In this document: positions 22,801 to 32,195 of the stretch, in pieces
Numbering within the stretch: position 1 is the first letter of the stretch
Layout: each line of letters opens with the position of its first letter
Assembly (NCBI RefSeq): GCF_000003815.2
Contig: NC_049985.1
Location: 24,077,907-24,141,906, forward strand
Direction: 5' to 3'
DNA length: 64,000 bases
Source: Branchiostoma floridae
Taxonomy: Eukaryota > Chordata > Leptocardii > Amphioxiformes > Branchiostomatidae
Translations under genes and position numbers: made by a program
Notes under the pieces: model-generated
Told to the model about the DNA's origin: nothing
The model's input: only the letters and a program-made list of their open reading frames with translations
The model's database searches: none

Positions 22801-24120
22801 CTTGCAAACTTACGTTTTTACTTTGTAGCAAACAATTCTCTGTCGAACAATCTTTTGTACAAAATATCAGTTTTGCTAAATATGGGCACTAACCACTGAA
22901 CTACGCACGCTACAAGACGATTTGCAATATACGTAACGTGTTACAACGTTTATAATACCCGTCTACTAAACGACACTGCCTAACTTAGAACCGCATTACA
23001 CGCATAAACTTAGCCCTGTTTTCTTTATTTCTGCGTGTTTTCTACGTAACAGAGTCGGGTTTTTCATGGTTGGTCTCGCTAAAAACTCCCGCGGTGCTTG
23101 GTGAAATATTCCCCGCTGTGATACCGGTCCTGTACCGGTGCATATACACGGTGGTGTACTGGTGAAATAGGAAATCGGTTTGGGTTATTTTGTTTGTGTG
23201 TCGTGGCTCTTTCTTAGTTTCTACTAGTCTTTCTGATGTTGCGCCCGTTCTAGATCTTTTAGCTTCTGTGTACAAGGGGCCTAACTTTTCTACATGCCAA
23301 TCTCATAGGCTGTTCCTATTCTTGAGGTCCCGAGCCATAGCTTCTGTGTCTTTCCAACGCTCTATGGGGTGTCTTTGTTTTTGAAACTCCTAACTGTAGA
23401 CTTTATAGATCTTTAGTATGTGGTGGTCTCGCTATCACGTACAACGTACCAACGACCTTAGCCTTCGTATCCGGATATGGCTTCGACAATGGAATGCTCT
23501 AGCCCAAGTCTAGCTCTGATTTCGTCATTTACAATTACTAGTATGCGTAGAGCTACAAAGAAACCTGCATCGTTAGAAAAAGTAGAAAGAAAGCAGAAAT
23601 GGTTTCAAAACGTACACCAACAAAATAAACCCGATCGACTAATCTGCGTTGGGATTAGTGTATTGTCGGTGATTGGTTAGCGAGATTACAACCAGTGGGC
23701 AGGATTATTCTGGATTAGTCAAGACCTTCTAAGCTTAACTTAAGCTTAATCCACAAACAAAATACCACGTTAAAATCAATCGTTTCTCTTATTTTCAATA
23801 TGCTCAATGTGTATGAAGATATGAGTGTTTATACATAAACATACACATAATATGGTCTTCACTGAATTTGTAACCATTAATGTTACACCATGATTTGGCA
23901 GAAAATCGTAGATTGCGTTCTGATATATTAGGTAGGAAAAGCTATGTAATATTTTCACAGTATATAGGTCAATACATCCATGTGGTATTGATAAAACAAT
24001 ATTCGCTGAGGTCAGCTTAAAGTTATGAGATATAGCCTGACATAAATGCGTGACCGTATATTGTTATCGAAACCCGATAAAACACAGATGCGTTCTTTTC
24101 CCTACACACACATAAGCACA
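22801..24120. other. Intergenic, nothing recognised
   Basis: Short frames at 23042-23275 (-), 23190-23384 (+) and 23477-23680 (+) have no domains or splice context. Confidence 0.4.
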
Positions 24121-24124
24121 CAAT

Positions 24125-24230
24125 CACACTCACACATAATCATACAATCACACACACACACACACACACAATTTTCTTTCTCTTTTTCCTTCTCTTCCTC
24201 TCTCTGTCTTTCTTTCTCCCTCCTCCCCCC

Positions 24231-24303
<73 letters not shown>

Positions 24304-24305
24304 GC
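24125..24305. repeat. CA then CT microsatellite
   Basis: Twelve or so CA units (to 24170), then a long CT/TTTCTC tract to 24303. The serine/leucine-rich 100-codon frame at 24046-24348 is its translation. Confidence 0.95.
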
Positions 24306-25088
24306 ATTACCTTCTTGGCGAATGTATTATACGTATAAACTTAAATGACTTATAGTAACAGAAATGACACAAAACGAACAGACACAAACCATATACAATT
24401 CAACTCTACCATGTACCAAACGCACCTCAGTCCAATGAAATAACCCCTATACTAAAGTGGTAGTTATGTCATATGCCAGCATACATGTACGTAACAGATG
24501 TTCAGCATAGATTCAATGTCCACGTTTAATTTCAAAGCGTCTATCATCAATGCGGCTTAATCAAGTGTATATTCATTCTGTGTACCTTTCATTATTAAAT
24601 CGTAAGTATCATTATTACATCAATTGGTATAATTTGTGTCACGATTCGTCCATTAACAACTATTGTTCAGCGCGTGTATGGTTGGTCTCATATGGAAGTA
24701 AAATTAAATGCGATCCGTTGGCGCCCCCCTCCCCCCTTTTGAATAAGTCATTCCTAATTTCACGAATCGTTCGCGGTAACGGCTAGGTGGCCACCAGATT
24801 GACACCTCTGCGAGTTTCTGGTAGCGGGAGGGAAGTGCTCCATCTAGGTTCTTGCCTTTGGCCATTTCACGGTTCAGGACGGGACAGATTCGGAATTTTC
24901 CGGTGCCGCGAAGGGTAACTGATGGATGGATGGATAGGGCGACGTTTTGAACGCTGGCGTCGAGTAGGCGCGTTCATAAAGTTTCACGATCGGAAAAAAA
25001 ATAATGTAAACTGTCTTCCTGTCTGCCTTTCCTTTATGGTCTTCACTGAATTTGTGGCTGGCCCTAGCGGAAAAGGACTAAAGCTGAT
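24306..25088. other. Intergenic, nothing recognised
   Basis: GC-richer from 24700, with C-runs and a GATG repeat near 24922. No exon-like feature. Confidence 0.4.
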
Positions 25089-25089
25089 A

Positions 25090-25542
25090 CCCCTTTTCCA
25101 GTAGGACGGCGCTCTCGCCGCGCTCTTTCTGCGAAATTTGACACAGTTGTACGTAAAGTAGGGAACCGTTTTTGTCGTCTTTTAAGGTCTCACTGCACTT
25201 GGGGCACCGGTGCGGCACTGCGGGATTCGAAAGATTGCTTAAAGAATTTCAGGGATAAAGAATGAATTTTCTTACGTTTTGTCTATTTTGATGTCTTCTA
25301 AGTCATACTTTTACGTATTACGAAACATTTCAATTTAAGAAAAAACTCGGCAAAAATAACAATGACAATTACAACAAAAATAACAACAGTACCGCACCGG
25401 TGCCCCAAGTGCAGAGAGATACCACATTAAGCCACACTTTTACATTTGGTAGGATTTACCTACCCAGTATAAAGTCGACGGATACACACGTCCATGTTAG
25501 GTCACAGTGAGAGCGCAGCGCGATCGCCGTCCAGGGGAAAGT
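25090..25542. mobile_element. Family-A element (copy A4) split by a family-B insertion
   Basis: Left A terminus CCCCTTTTCCAGTAGGACGG at 25090. The right A terminus includes GTGAGAGCGCAGCGCGATCG and ends CCGTCCAGGGGAAAG at about 25542. The family core box (GTCTTCTNAGTCACACTTTTA in other copies) is broken after GTCGTCTTTT and resumes as GCCACACTTTTACA. The break is filled by the family-B element at 25186-25426. Confidence 0.9.
25186..25426. mobile_element. Family-B element nested in A4, with TTAA target duplication
   Basis: Terminal repeats GGTCTCACTGCACTTGGGGC and its relative at 25392-25426 (CACCGGTGCCCCAAGTGCAG, then AGAGATACCACA). TTAA flanks both sides, at 25182-25185 and 25427-25430, which is the duplication expected for piggyBac-type mobilisation. 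The interior repeats the family-A core (AAAGAATTTCAGGGATAAAG and TCTTCTAAGTCATACTTTTA) although the termini are unrelated to A. Confidence 0.92.
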
Positions 25543-25544
25543 GT

Positions 25545-26264
25545 AATTGATTGACGTTGATTGACAGACAACACAACGTTACTAGTCACAGCAAGGAGGT
25601 CGGTCACAGTTACAGATCTCTCCCCCTTCTATTTATGTTCTCTATTTAATTCTTGACCATCAAGACAAAGGCTAAAGCTTACTCTCCAAGCAGAGGTTAG
25701 GTTTGTTTCGTTTTAAAAATCTTAGGCATTTTTATTAGGCTATCTATTTCTTTATGTTTTCTTTATGTTTTGTGTCTCATTTAAACATCTGCCGGCGTCG
25801 AAGCATCAATACCTTATAGGCTAGTGGGCAAAAAAAGGAAACTGACAAAGCAGAAAGCCCGACAAAACGCCAAAAACTATGAAGAAAAAAACAGACCGGA
25901 ACCTAACATCTGCTTGGAAAGTTGCTATGGCTACCGGTACTTGATTGACAGGTGCCCAGGACGATACATCAGACCAAAATGACACGTTTTATGAATTTTG
26001 CAAGCTTTAAACAGTACTTCATCAATGTACGCTTCTGCCGTATTTCATGGTTCAGATCCGCGCATATTATTTGATTGACAGCTTACAATGACAACAAGAA
26101 CGAAGATGACACTAACGTCGAAATAATTACAGTGCCATGGGGGTCAGGATTGATAATATTCTTAACTGTTTATTTGCTAAATCATGCATGTACATTCTTA
26201 AAATACAAAATACTAATGTCTAATCAACCACGTTTACTATTACGGGGTGACTTCTTCTTTGCAG
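25545..26264. other. Intergenic, nothing recognised
   Basis: No repeats or exons seen until the splice-flanked segment at 26265. Confidence 0.4.
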
Positions 26265-26306
26265 GCAGTGGTTGATGGACTGTCACACATTCGATCTGCA
26301 AAATGG
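26265..26306 (+). CDS. Candidate 42-nt internal microexon, gene unknown
   Basis: Acceptor CTTCTTCTTTGCAG at 26264, then 14 open phase-0 codons (AVVDGLSHIRSAKW) and the donor GTGAGG at 26307. Phase 0 at both ends is compatible with the exon ending at 12903 or with the phase-0 exons downstream at 36-40 kb. The peptide is not recognised. Splice-like signals of this quality arise by chance in tens of kilobases, so the confidence is low. Confidence 0.25.
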
Positions 26307-27045
26307 GTGAGGTTTTGGTTTTTGTAGAAACGTTGTCTTTTTTATATCTCCTAAATGGTAAAATATCCGAGAAGTTGTGACAAATGTTTGAAATAATCTG
26401 TTTCCTTTGGTCACAAGGAGTTTACTGATAAAATGTATCTCAATTCTAATTGTAGCTGCTACTTGCTATCGGCCACGGTAGCTACAAACTACCATTTAAG
26501 TTTTTTTGGGGGTCGACATCTTTTGGGAAGCAGTGGAAGACATCATCAGTAAATGTTTTTAAATTACGATGGGGTTTTGAAGGCCTCTTCAGAAATAAAG
26601 TTCTTCTTCTTCCGTACTGCCTAGCCTCTTTGCAGAGAGTTTTCCGCCGTTTTGGCATACAATAGTTGCAAATTCTTGATCCAATTTAAAAATCATCACA
26701 AGTAATATTCAATGAACAAAGACGTTCATACGAAATATACGCCCTTCTTATGTTATTTAACATTTGATATCACAAATCATACTTTCAATTCTTGATTCCT
26801 GCCACCAGCTAGCCAAGTTTATTTCCGACCATGACTTAACATTAAACATGGCACGTTATTCGGATCCTGTAGAGCGACTCACCAAAATCGTTCTTTTGAA
26901 AACAGTCCAGAACAAAATTTTAAAAATGGACGTTCCACTGCAAGCCTTTATGCGGCCCATTATCGTACTTAATCTTCATTTTTCTAACTCCTAACCACCC
27001 AGCAAATATCATCAGGATCCATCCAAGGCGTGTTGAGTTATGTTG
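26307..27045. other. Intergenic, nothing recognised
   Basis: AT-rich. The 76-codon frame at 26764-26994 has no domain or splice context. Confidence 0.4.
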
Positions 27046-27046
27046 T

Positions 27047-27047
<1 letters not shown>

Positions 27048-27108
<61 letters not shown>
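27048..27108. repeat. (CA)n microsatellite
   Basis: An almost perfect run of about 29 CA units. The histidine/threonine frame at 27030-27302 is its translation. Confidence 0.97.
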
Positions 27109-27109
<1 letters not shown>

Positions 27110-27111
<2 letters not shown>

Positions 27112-27515
27112 CGCTCAGAAGTATAAACTTCTGTCGAAGGGAAGCATCGTCAATTATATACAAAAGTTTTAATTACGTCTGCAATCTTCTTCTCGAATGG
27201 ACGCTCCGAATTGGCTGCCATGTTTACGACACGGCACCCACCCTGTGTTCATCTGTCACAATCAACCCGAGTTTCACGGTCAGTTTCAAACGTGCAGTTT
27301 GATTGACAGGTCCTATGGACGACGCGTGGCGGACAAAACAAACAGGAGATTAGTTTCACAATGGGTGCTGATTAATACAGATGGAGAAACTGTCCGAGCG
27401 GGGAGAACCTTGTTAGCAGGGAAATGAGCGGCGCGTGCGGGGACCGGGACCCCGGCGGGGTGGAACGGCGGAGAGTGGCTCAAGTTGCAAGCTTACGGAA
27501 TGGACCTTTTTATTC
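27110..27515. other. Intergenic, GC-richer; no gene recognised
   Basis: The segment 27420-27470 is GC-rich (GGGACCGGGACCCCGGCGGG). A 76-codon frame (27197-27427) ends here without a domain. Confidence 0.4.
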
Positions 27516-27519
27516 AATG

Positions 27520-28025
27520 ATAGCCTTTATTGTACATTCATGCCCTATCATACAGGTATATAGATACAAGAGTCGCATTTGAATACATATGTTTATATTG
27601 AGAGGAGTTCTAATACTTATCTAAAACATGGGTTCTAAAACTACTCTTATACATAGGTTCGCCTCTTAAGCTAAGGGCACAACCCGCCGTACGTGCAATT
27701 TGTCCGTACGTTTCTTTTTGGGGGTGGGGGGTCCATGTTCGCCATTTATTTCTGAAAACGTCGGGAACTACTGGCAAGAGCAGGGAGGGAGTTCGTCAAC
27801 GCACGACACACAAAGTTTTGCCTGCACGTAAAGTTCTACGCCGTGTCTGCGTGCTCAAAATTCCGCCGGATTCCCTACGAGTTCGTACGGAGGCGGTAAT
27901 TAACACTTTATGATCCCTAAAAAGAGTTTTGGGCACGTAGATAGTACGTATTTGCACGTACGGCGGGTTGTGCCCTTAGCTTTAGTGATGTTGAGAATGT
28001 AGCTTGAGATATGTTTGCATAATGA
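27520..28025. repeat. Repeat F, copy 2, interrupted by family-D element
   Basis: The left part (to 27669: ATATTGAGAGGAGTTCTAAT, AAACATGGGTTCTA, TACATAGGTTCGCCTC) and the right part (from 27981: TTTAGTGATGTTGAGAATGT, then AGCT) match one continuous stretch at 15983-16215. The 311-bp D1 element sits at the junction. Confidence 0.75.
27670..27980. mobile_element. Family-D inverted-repeat element (copy D1)
   Basis: Termini GCTAAGGGCACAACCCGCCG, then TACGTGCA, and the exact complement at 27953-27980, so the terminal repeats are about 28 bp. The interior has a G-run, GCCTGCACGTAAAGTT, GTGTCTGCGTGCTC and GATTCCCTACGAGTTC. A second copy lies at 28980-29270. Non-coding. Confidence 0.92.
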
Positions 28026-28438
28026 AGTATGATCAAACGAATAAGAAGAATACATTTTCAACACAAAGATTTAAAGTTACGTAATTATAACTTTGCTATA
28101 ATATGACTAAAAAGAATATCTCTCGTTACTATATAAACTACAGTATAAGATAAATTAGGACTCATTTCAATCTTATTCAAGTTATAGAACTGACCAATTC
28201 TTTGCTCCAGGGGCGTGCGGTTGTGCCTTCTTGATTCGACAAAGTCAGAGTGCTCAATAAATTAATCTTCTGACGATTTGTGTTTTTTGTTGTAACTTCT
28301 ATTCATACTTGCACGTTTGCATGAAAATCATGCAAAAGGGTAACACAAATTCAGCGTACCGCAGTCCAGTGAGATACCACCTTTAGTGATACAGACAGTT
28401 CGTATTGCTGATGAGTTTAGGCAAACTGATTTAACCTA
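28026..28438. other. Intergenic with a family-B end fragment
   Basis: CGTACCGCAGTCCAGTGAGA followed by TACCACCTTTAG at 28358-28389 looks like an isolated family-B right terminus. The rest is AT-rich and featureless. Confidence 0.5.
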
Positions 28439-28439
28439 C

Positions 28440-28495
28440 CCCTATTTTCCACTAGACGGCGATGGCGCCGCGCTCACGATGTGACCTAAGTTAAC
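28440..28495. mobile_element. Isolated family-A left terminus
   Basis: CCCTATTTTCCACTAGACGG, then CGATGGCGCCGCGCTCACGA and TGTGACCTAAG, is a good left terminal repeat. No matching right terminus was found in the next several hundred bases. Confidence 0.65.
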
Positions 28496-28979
28496 ACTAG
28501 TGCGTATATTCAAGTCCATACGAGCATGCGTATTTGGCATCTTTTATCTTATAGCTAAAGTTTGTGAGTTTGTGGGAAAGATGTTGTTTCTTATTTGGCC
28601 ATCCAATGTGTAGCCTGGTTATCGAACTGAAAACTACTTCCTCTGTCACAAAATCTACCTAAATCAAAATAATGTCAATACGCAACTCATACGCAACTCA
28701 TACTTGAATGTACGCACAAGTACAAACGGGGCCTTTTCGACGGCTGACACATCTGTGCGTATATCGAATCCGTATGTGTTTAATATTGACATTTCTTTGG
28801 CTTCGGTAAAAGTTTGCGGCCGAAGAAGTCTTTTTTCGGTTTGACACTGGGCTGTACAACGGTTGGATCACCGTAAAAATTTTCTGCGACCAATTGGCGA
28901 CTAGCTGGCGACAGTTTCCGTTTGCCCTTCACATACAGTCGCCATAAGGCGCAATCCAGCTAGTGAGACACCCGCTTTA
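28496..28979. other. Intergenic, nothing recognised
   Basis: Contains a small tandem ATACGCAACTC at 28679-28703. No exon-like feature. Confidence 0.4.
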
Positions 28980-29270
28980 GCTAAGGGCAAACCCGCCGTA
29001 CGTGCGATTTGTCCGTACGTTTTTTTGGGGGGGGAGGCCACGTCCGCCACGTATTTCTGAAAACGTTGGGAACGACTGGCACGTACGGGGGGGTGAATCC
29101 GCAGCCCGATGGCACACAAAGTTTTGCCTGCACGTAAAGTTATACAGCGTGTCTGCGTGCTCCAAAATCCGTCGGATTCCCTACAAGTTCATACGGAGGT
29201 GGTACTTTCCGCTTAAGGATCCTAAAAGATTGCCCACGTTTTGGCACGTACGGCGGGTTGTGCCCTTAGC
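28980..29270. mobile_element. Family-D inverted-repeat element (copy D2)
   Basis: Termini GCTAAGGGCAAACCCGCCGT and ACGGCGGGTTGTGCCCTTAG with C at 29270. The interior is close to D1, including GCCTGCACGTAAAGTTATAC and GTGTCTGCGTGCTCC. The frames at 28977-29165 (-) and 29002-29424 (+, 140 codons) are translations of the element and its flank. Confidence 0.92.
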
Positions 29271-30769
29271 TTCAAGTTGTAAACATATTGCAGCAGTTAG
29301 CGATAAATTCCCGACAAAATTCAATATATCCACAGGCTACGAAATAGATCTTGTGAAATATTTTTGCCACGTCTTTAGAAAAGAAATTGTGCCTTTTGTT
29401 TTATTCAATACATATTTTAATTAGAAGTGCCCATGTGTGTTTTTTCTTGCCGCGCTTTTTCCAGAGTGAGTAACCTTTATTTTGTAAAATGATTGTTATT
29501 TATACATCCCCCTCTTGTTAGGCCATGTTAATTTAATTAACATCAATTTTCGGCCATTACCAAAAATAAAACATAAAAGTTTTCAGCCATACTCTAAATC
29601 GTACAAAGCAGCTTCAAAATAGGAAAATTTACGCCATGGATTGCAAAAACAATAGCGGAAAACTCATACTAGGCCTTACTCTATTGTCATCCCCAAAGAC
29701 CCTTAAAGCATTTTCCCTACACTTCAATGTCTTTAATAACGATATAATCTTGATTATCAAATGTGGCAGTAGTTGACTTTTGATGTTATCAGTTGGTTAT
29801 TAAAAATGACTCAGTGAGCAGTTACCCAAACTAATCCCCTAAACAATAGCCTGTTTTCCAACAATATTGTGTGTACAAATTTCACAACACACGCAATACA
29901 AAAAGGCCTATCTACGAGCAATTTACATATTAATAATGCATTTCATACATACATAAATGAAGCGGGCATTCTTACCCACGAATGCCTATACAATCCTCTA
30001 ATTGCTAATTAAGAATATGTAATATGTCTATAGTGTGTGCTTGCTGTCATTGCCTTTATGATGGGTTATAATCATACGTTAAGAGAGCTGTGTGGCCATT
30101 AACAACGGTAATGAAATTATTTCATCACCATAATTTTGTCACTTATGATATTAAATTAGCCTCCCTCTTTTGAACAGACCACGCCTTGTCACTTTATTTT
30201 TTGTTCGCCAAGTACGGAACGATGATCTTAGCCCCATTTGATTTGAAAAAGTGTGTATATAGATCAGGCTAAATATTATTCATTAAATCTATCTCTTTTA
30301 TCGCACACTCGCATCAGTTCTTTTGGGGTTCCAAATGATGTGATCAATATGATCGAATCAACATGACCTTAGCTTTTAGTTTTGTCTTTTCGGATATCCT
30401 AAGTTAAAAAATTTCACAGTGAACTAAAAACTAATATGTGAATATATGCAAAGACTACATGATAGTCTACTTTTTGGGTGTGTCTACAACTTACGTACAC
30501 ATTTGCGAGTCAATCAACGATTAAACGCAAAATGATAAAAGCACAATGACTAATAGGCACACAAGAGCCATTAATCAATACACAGGAGACCTAGTGACAA
30601 TGAACCCCGGAAATTTGATGATGTTTGCCATACTTTTCATCTTTACATTTACTAAATGAGACAGGTGAAATAGTTAAGTGTTTCAACCGGTTGGTCCAGA
30701 GTTTAATCCACGGTTGAGCCATACCAAAGACTTTTAAAAATGGTACATGCATGCTTCTTTGTCTGCTTA
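29271..30769. other. AT-rich intergenic with homeodomain-type sites
   Basis: No repeat or exon seen. A 17-bp perfect palindrome TGTTAATTTAATTAACA lies at 29526-29542, and TAATTGCTAATTAAG sits near 30000. Such clusters are compatible with an enhancer, but AT-rich DNA produces them by chance. Confidence 0.35.
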
Positions 30770-31001
30770 TACCCCTGTCACATTATCCACGATCTTCGGG
30801 CGTATCGATGGAAGATCAGCCATACTTAAGATCGACAGAGGGTTGCGCGTATTTTTCACCTGAAAACCGTCCCTGTCACATATAAGCCATACTTTGTACC
30901 TTGTACAATTGCTGTGCAATCAAGTTATTATTATAAGCGAGGCTCGGGCGATTGTCGCAGACTCGTCGTCCGATCGATTTTCTTGAAATGTGACAGGGGT
31001 A
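30770..31001. mobile_element. Family-C inverted-repeat element (copy C2)
   Basis: Termini TACCCCTGTCACATTATCCA and TGTGACAGGGGTA. Near-identical throughout to C1 (9036-9268), including ATCTTCGGGCGTATCGATGG and ATAAGCGAGGCTCGGGCGAT. The close similarity implies recent movement relative to the other families. Confidence 0.92.
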
Positions 31002-31298
31002 TTAGCACTCAGCATTTCGGGGAATAGTATGATAATTAAACACACAAGACTACCAATGGACTAGCCATATTGTTATAGTTGTGTGCAGCCCAGGGCTACA
31101 AAGGGGAAGATGGGTGCCACCCTATATACAATCTCGAAGAACCTACTAGTAACTTGTTGCAACGACAAGGATTCGAGCCTTTCCCCCAATAAGACGACTA
31201 CTAGTATACAAAGAGTGCCTTCAGTTTCCGATCGTACGACGTTCGCACGACGAATACGAATACGACCGCATACAAGATGCCTTACGTGTGACTACTTA
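31002..31298. other. Intergenic between two family-C elements
   Basis: A 77-codon frame (31083-31316) without domain runs into the next element. Nothing recognised. Confidence 0.4.
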
Positions 31299-31478
31299 TA
31301 CCCCCGTCACATGTAGCGAAAATCGATCGGACGACGAGTCTGCGAGCTCGAAATTACAAGGAGGCATGACCCTGACGGGAAGGGGGAACTCTGCCATTTC
31401 TTCGTCGGCATCAGGGTCATGCCTCCTCGTAATTTAGAGCTCGCAGACTCATCGTCCGACCGATATATACGGGGGTAT
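31299..31478. mobile_element. Family-C derived long hairpin (copy C3)
   Basis: Ends TACCCCCGTCAC and TATACGGGGGTATA. Inside, arms of about 55 bp (31321-31376 and 31411-31464) are almost perfectly complementary: one arm starts AATCGATCGGACGACGAGTC, the other ends GACTCATCGTCCGACCGAT. The loop is about 34 bp. The arm matches the right end of C1 and C2, so this is a foldback derivative in which one end was duplicated in inverse orientation. Confidence 0.88.
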
Positions 31479-32060
31479 AAAGCCAACTCTATGAGTGTAG
31501 TCGGGAAATAAAACCAGCCATGTAGTAGCTACAAGAATGTTACTGACAGTTTGACATGTTGACTTATTGCCATCAGAAAAAAAGAGAGAGTTATTATATT
31601 AATATTCTCATTAAGATAATTGGTACGAGGGCGTTTTCTGATGAAGTTTTTATTATGTTTTTTATATTGCTATCAAGACGAACAATAGCAGTGTGCTATA
31701 AATTTAAAATTCAAAGGTTGTGAAAAAAATCGGACTAGACAATGATGGGTGTGCTTTCAAAATACGGGTGTCATTTTATTGTTGACTGGACACCATAAAA
31801 ACAACTAGAAAACTACTCTCTTCGCTTGTGTACAAGATAGGTTCCAAAGCTTTCAATATCTAAGTACATGTAGAACAAATTACATCCCTTATGTAATGAA
31901 ATAAAAAAAAACCATGTTTTAAGGTCCATCTGCTCTTACATTTAGTGTCTTGGAAGCGAAAAAGTTGAATCTGTACTTAGTAGCTGGAGACTTCGTAGAT
32001 TTAGAAGGTGTCATATTCTAAGGTCAGTAAGTGTACTTTGAACAACTTTATCATCTTGTG
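31479..32060. other. Intergenic, AT-rich, nothing recognised
   Basis: No repeat, exon or RNA gene seen. Confidence 0.4.
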
Positions 32061-32061
32061 T

Positions 32062-32063
32062 GA

Positions 32064-32104
<41 letters not shown>
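32062..32104. repeat. (GT)n microsatellite
   Basis: About 18 GT units with a short imperfect lead-in. Confidence 0.95.
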
Positions 32105-32183
32105 TACACTTTTCGATCGGTAGATAGCTCTCATACTTTAAGATGTATCGTAAGTTTGGGCCCTCTGTCAGCTTTCATGGGAA

Positions 32184-32195
32184 CAGCAGGGGGCG
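32184..32195 (+). promoter_or_regulatory. Candidate CTCF-type motif
   Basis: CAGCAGGGGGCG matches the central part of the known animal CTCF consensus (CCASYAGRKGGCR). A weaker minus-strand match sits at 32329-32338 and another at 46132-46146. Binding is an inference from the motif alone. Confidence 0.3.

Noticed and set aside
24046-24348. Serine/leucine-rich 100-codon frame
   Set aside because: Translation of the CA/CT microsatellite.
29002-29424. 140-codon plus-strand frame
   Set aside because: Runs from family-D element D2 into its flank. The other copy (D1) has no matching frame.
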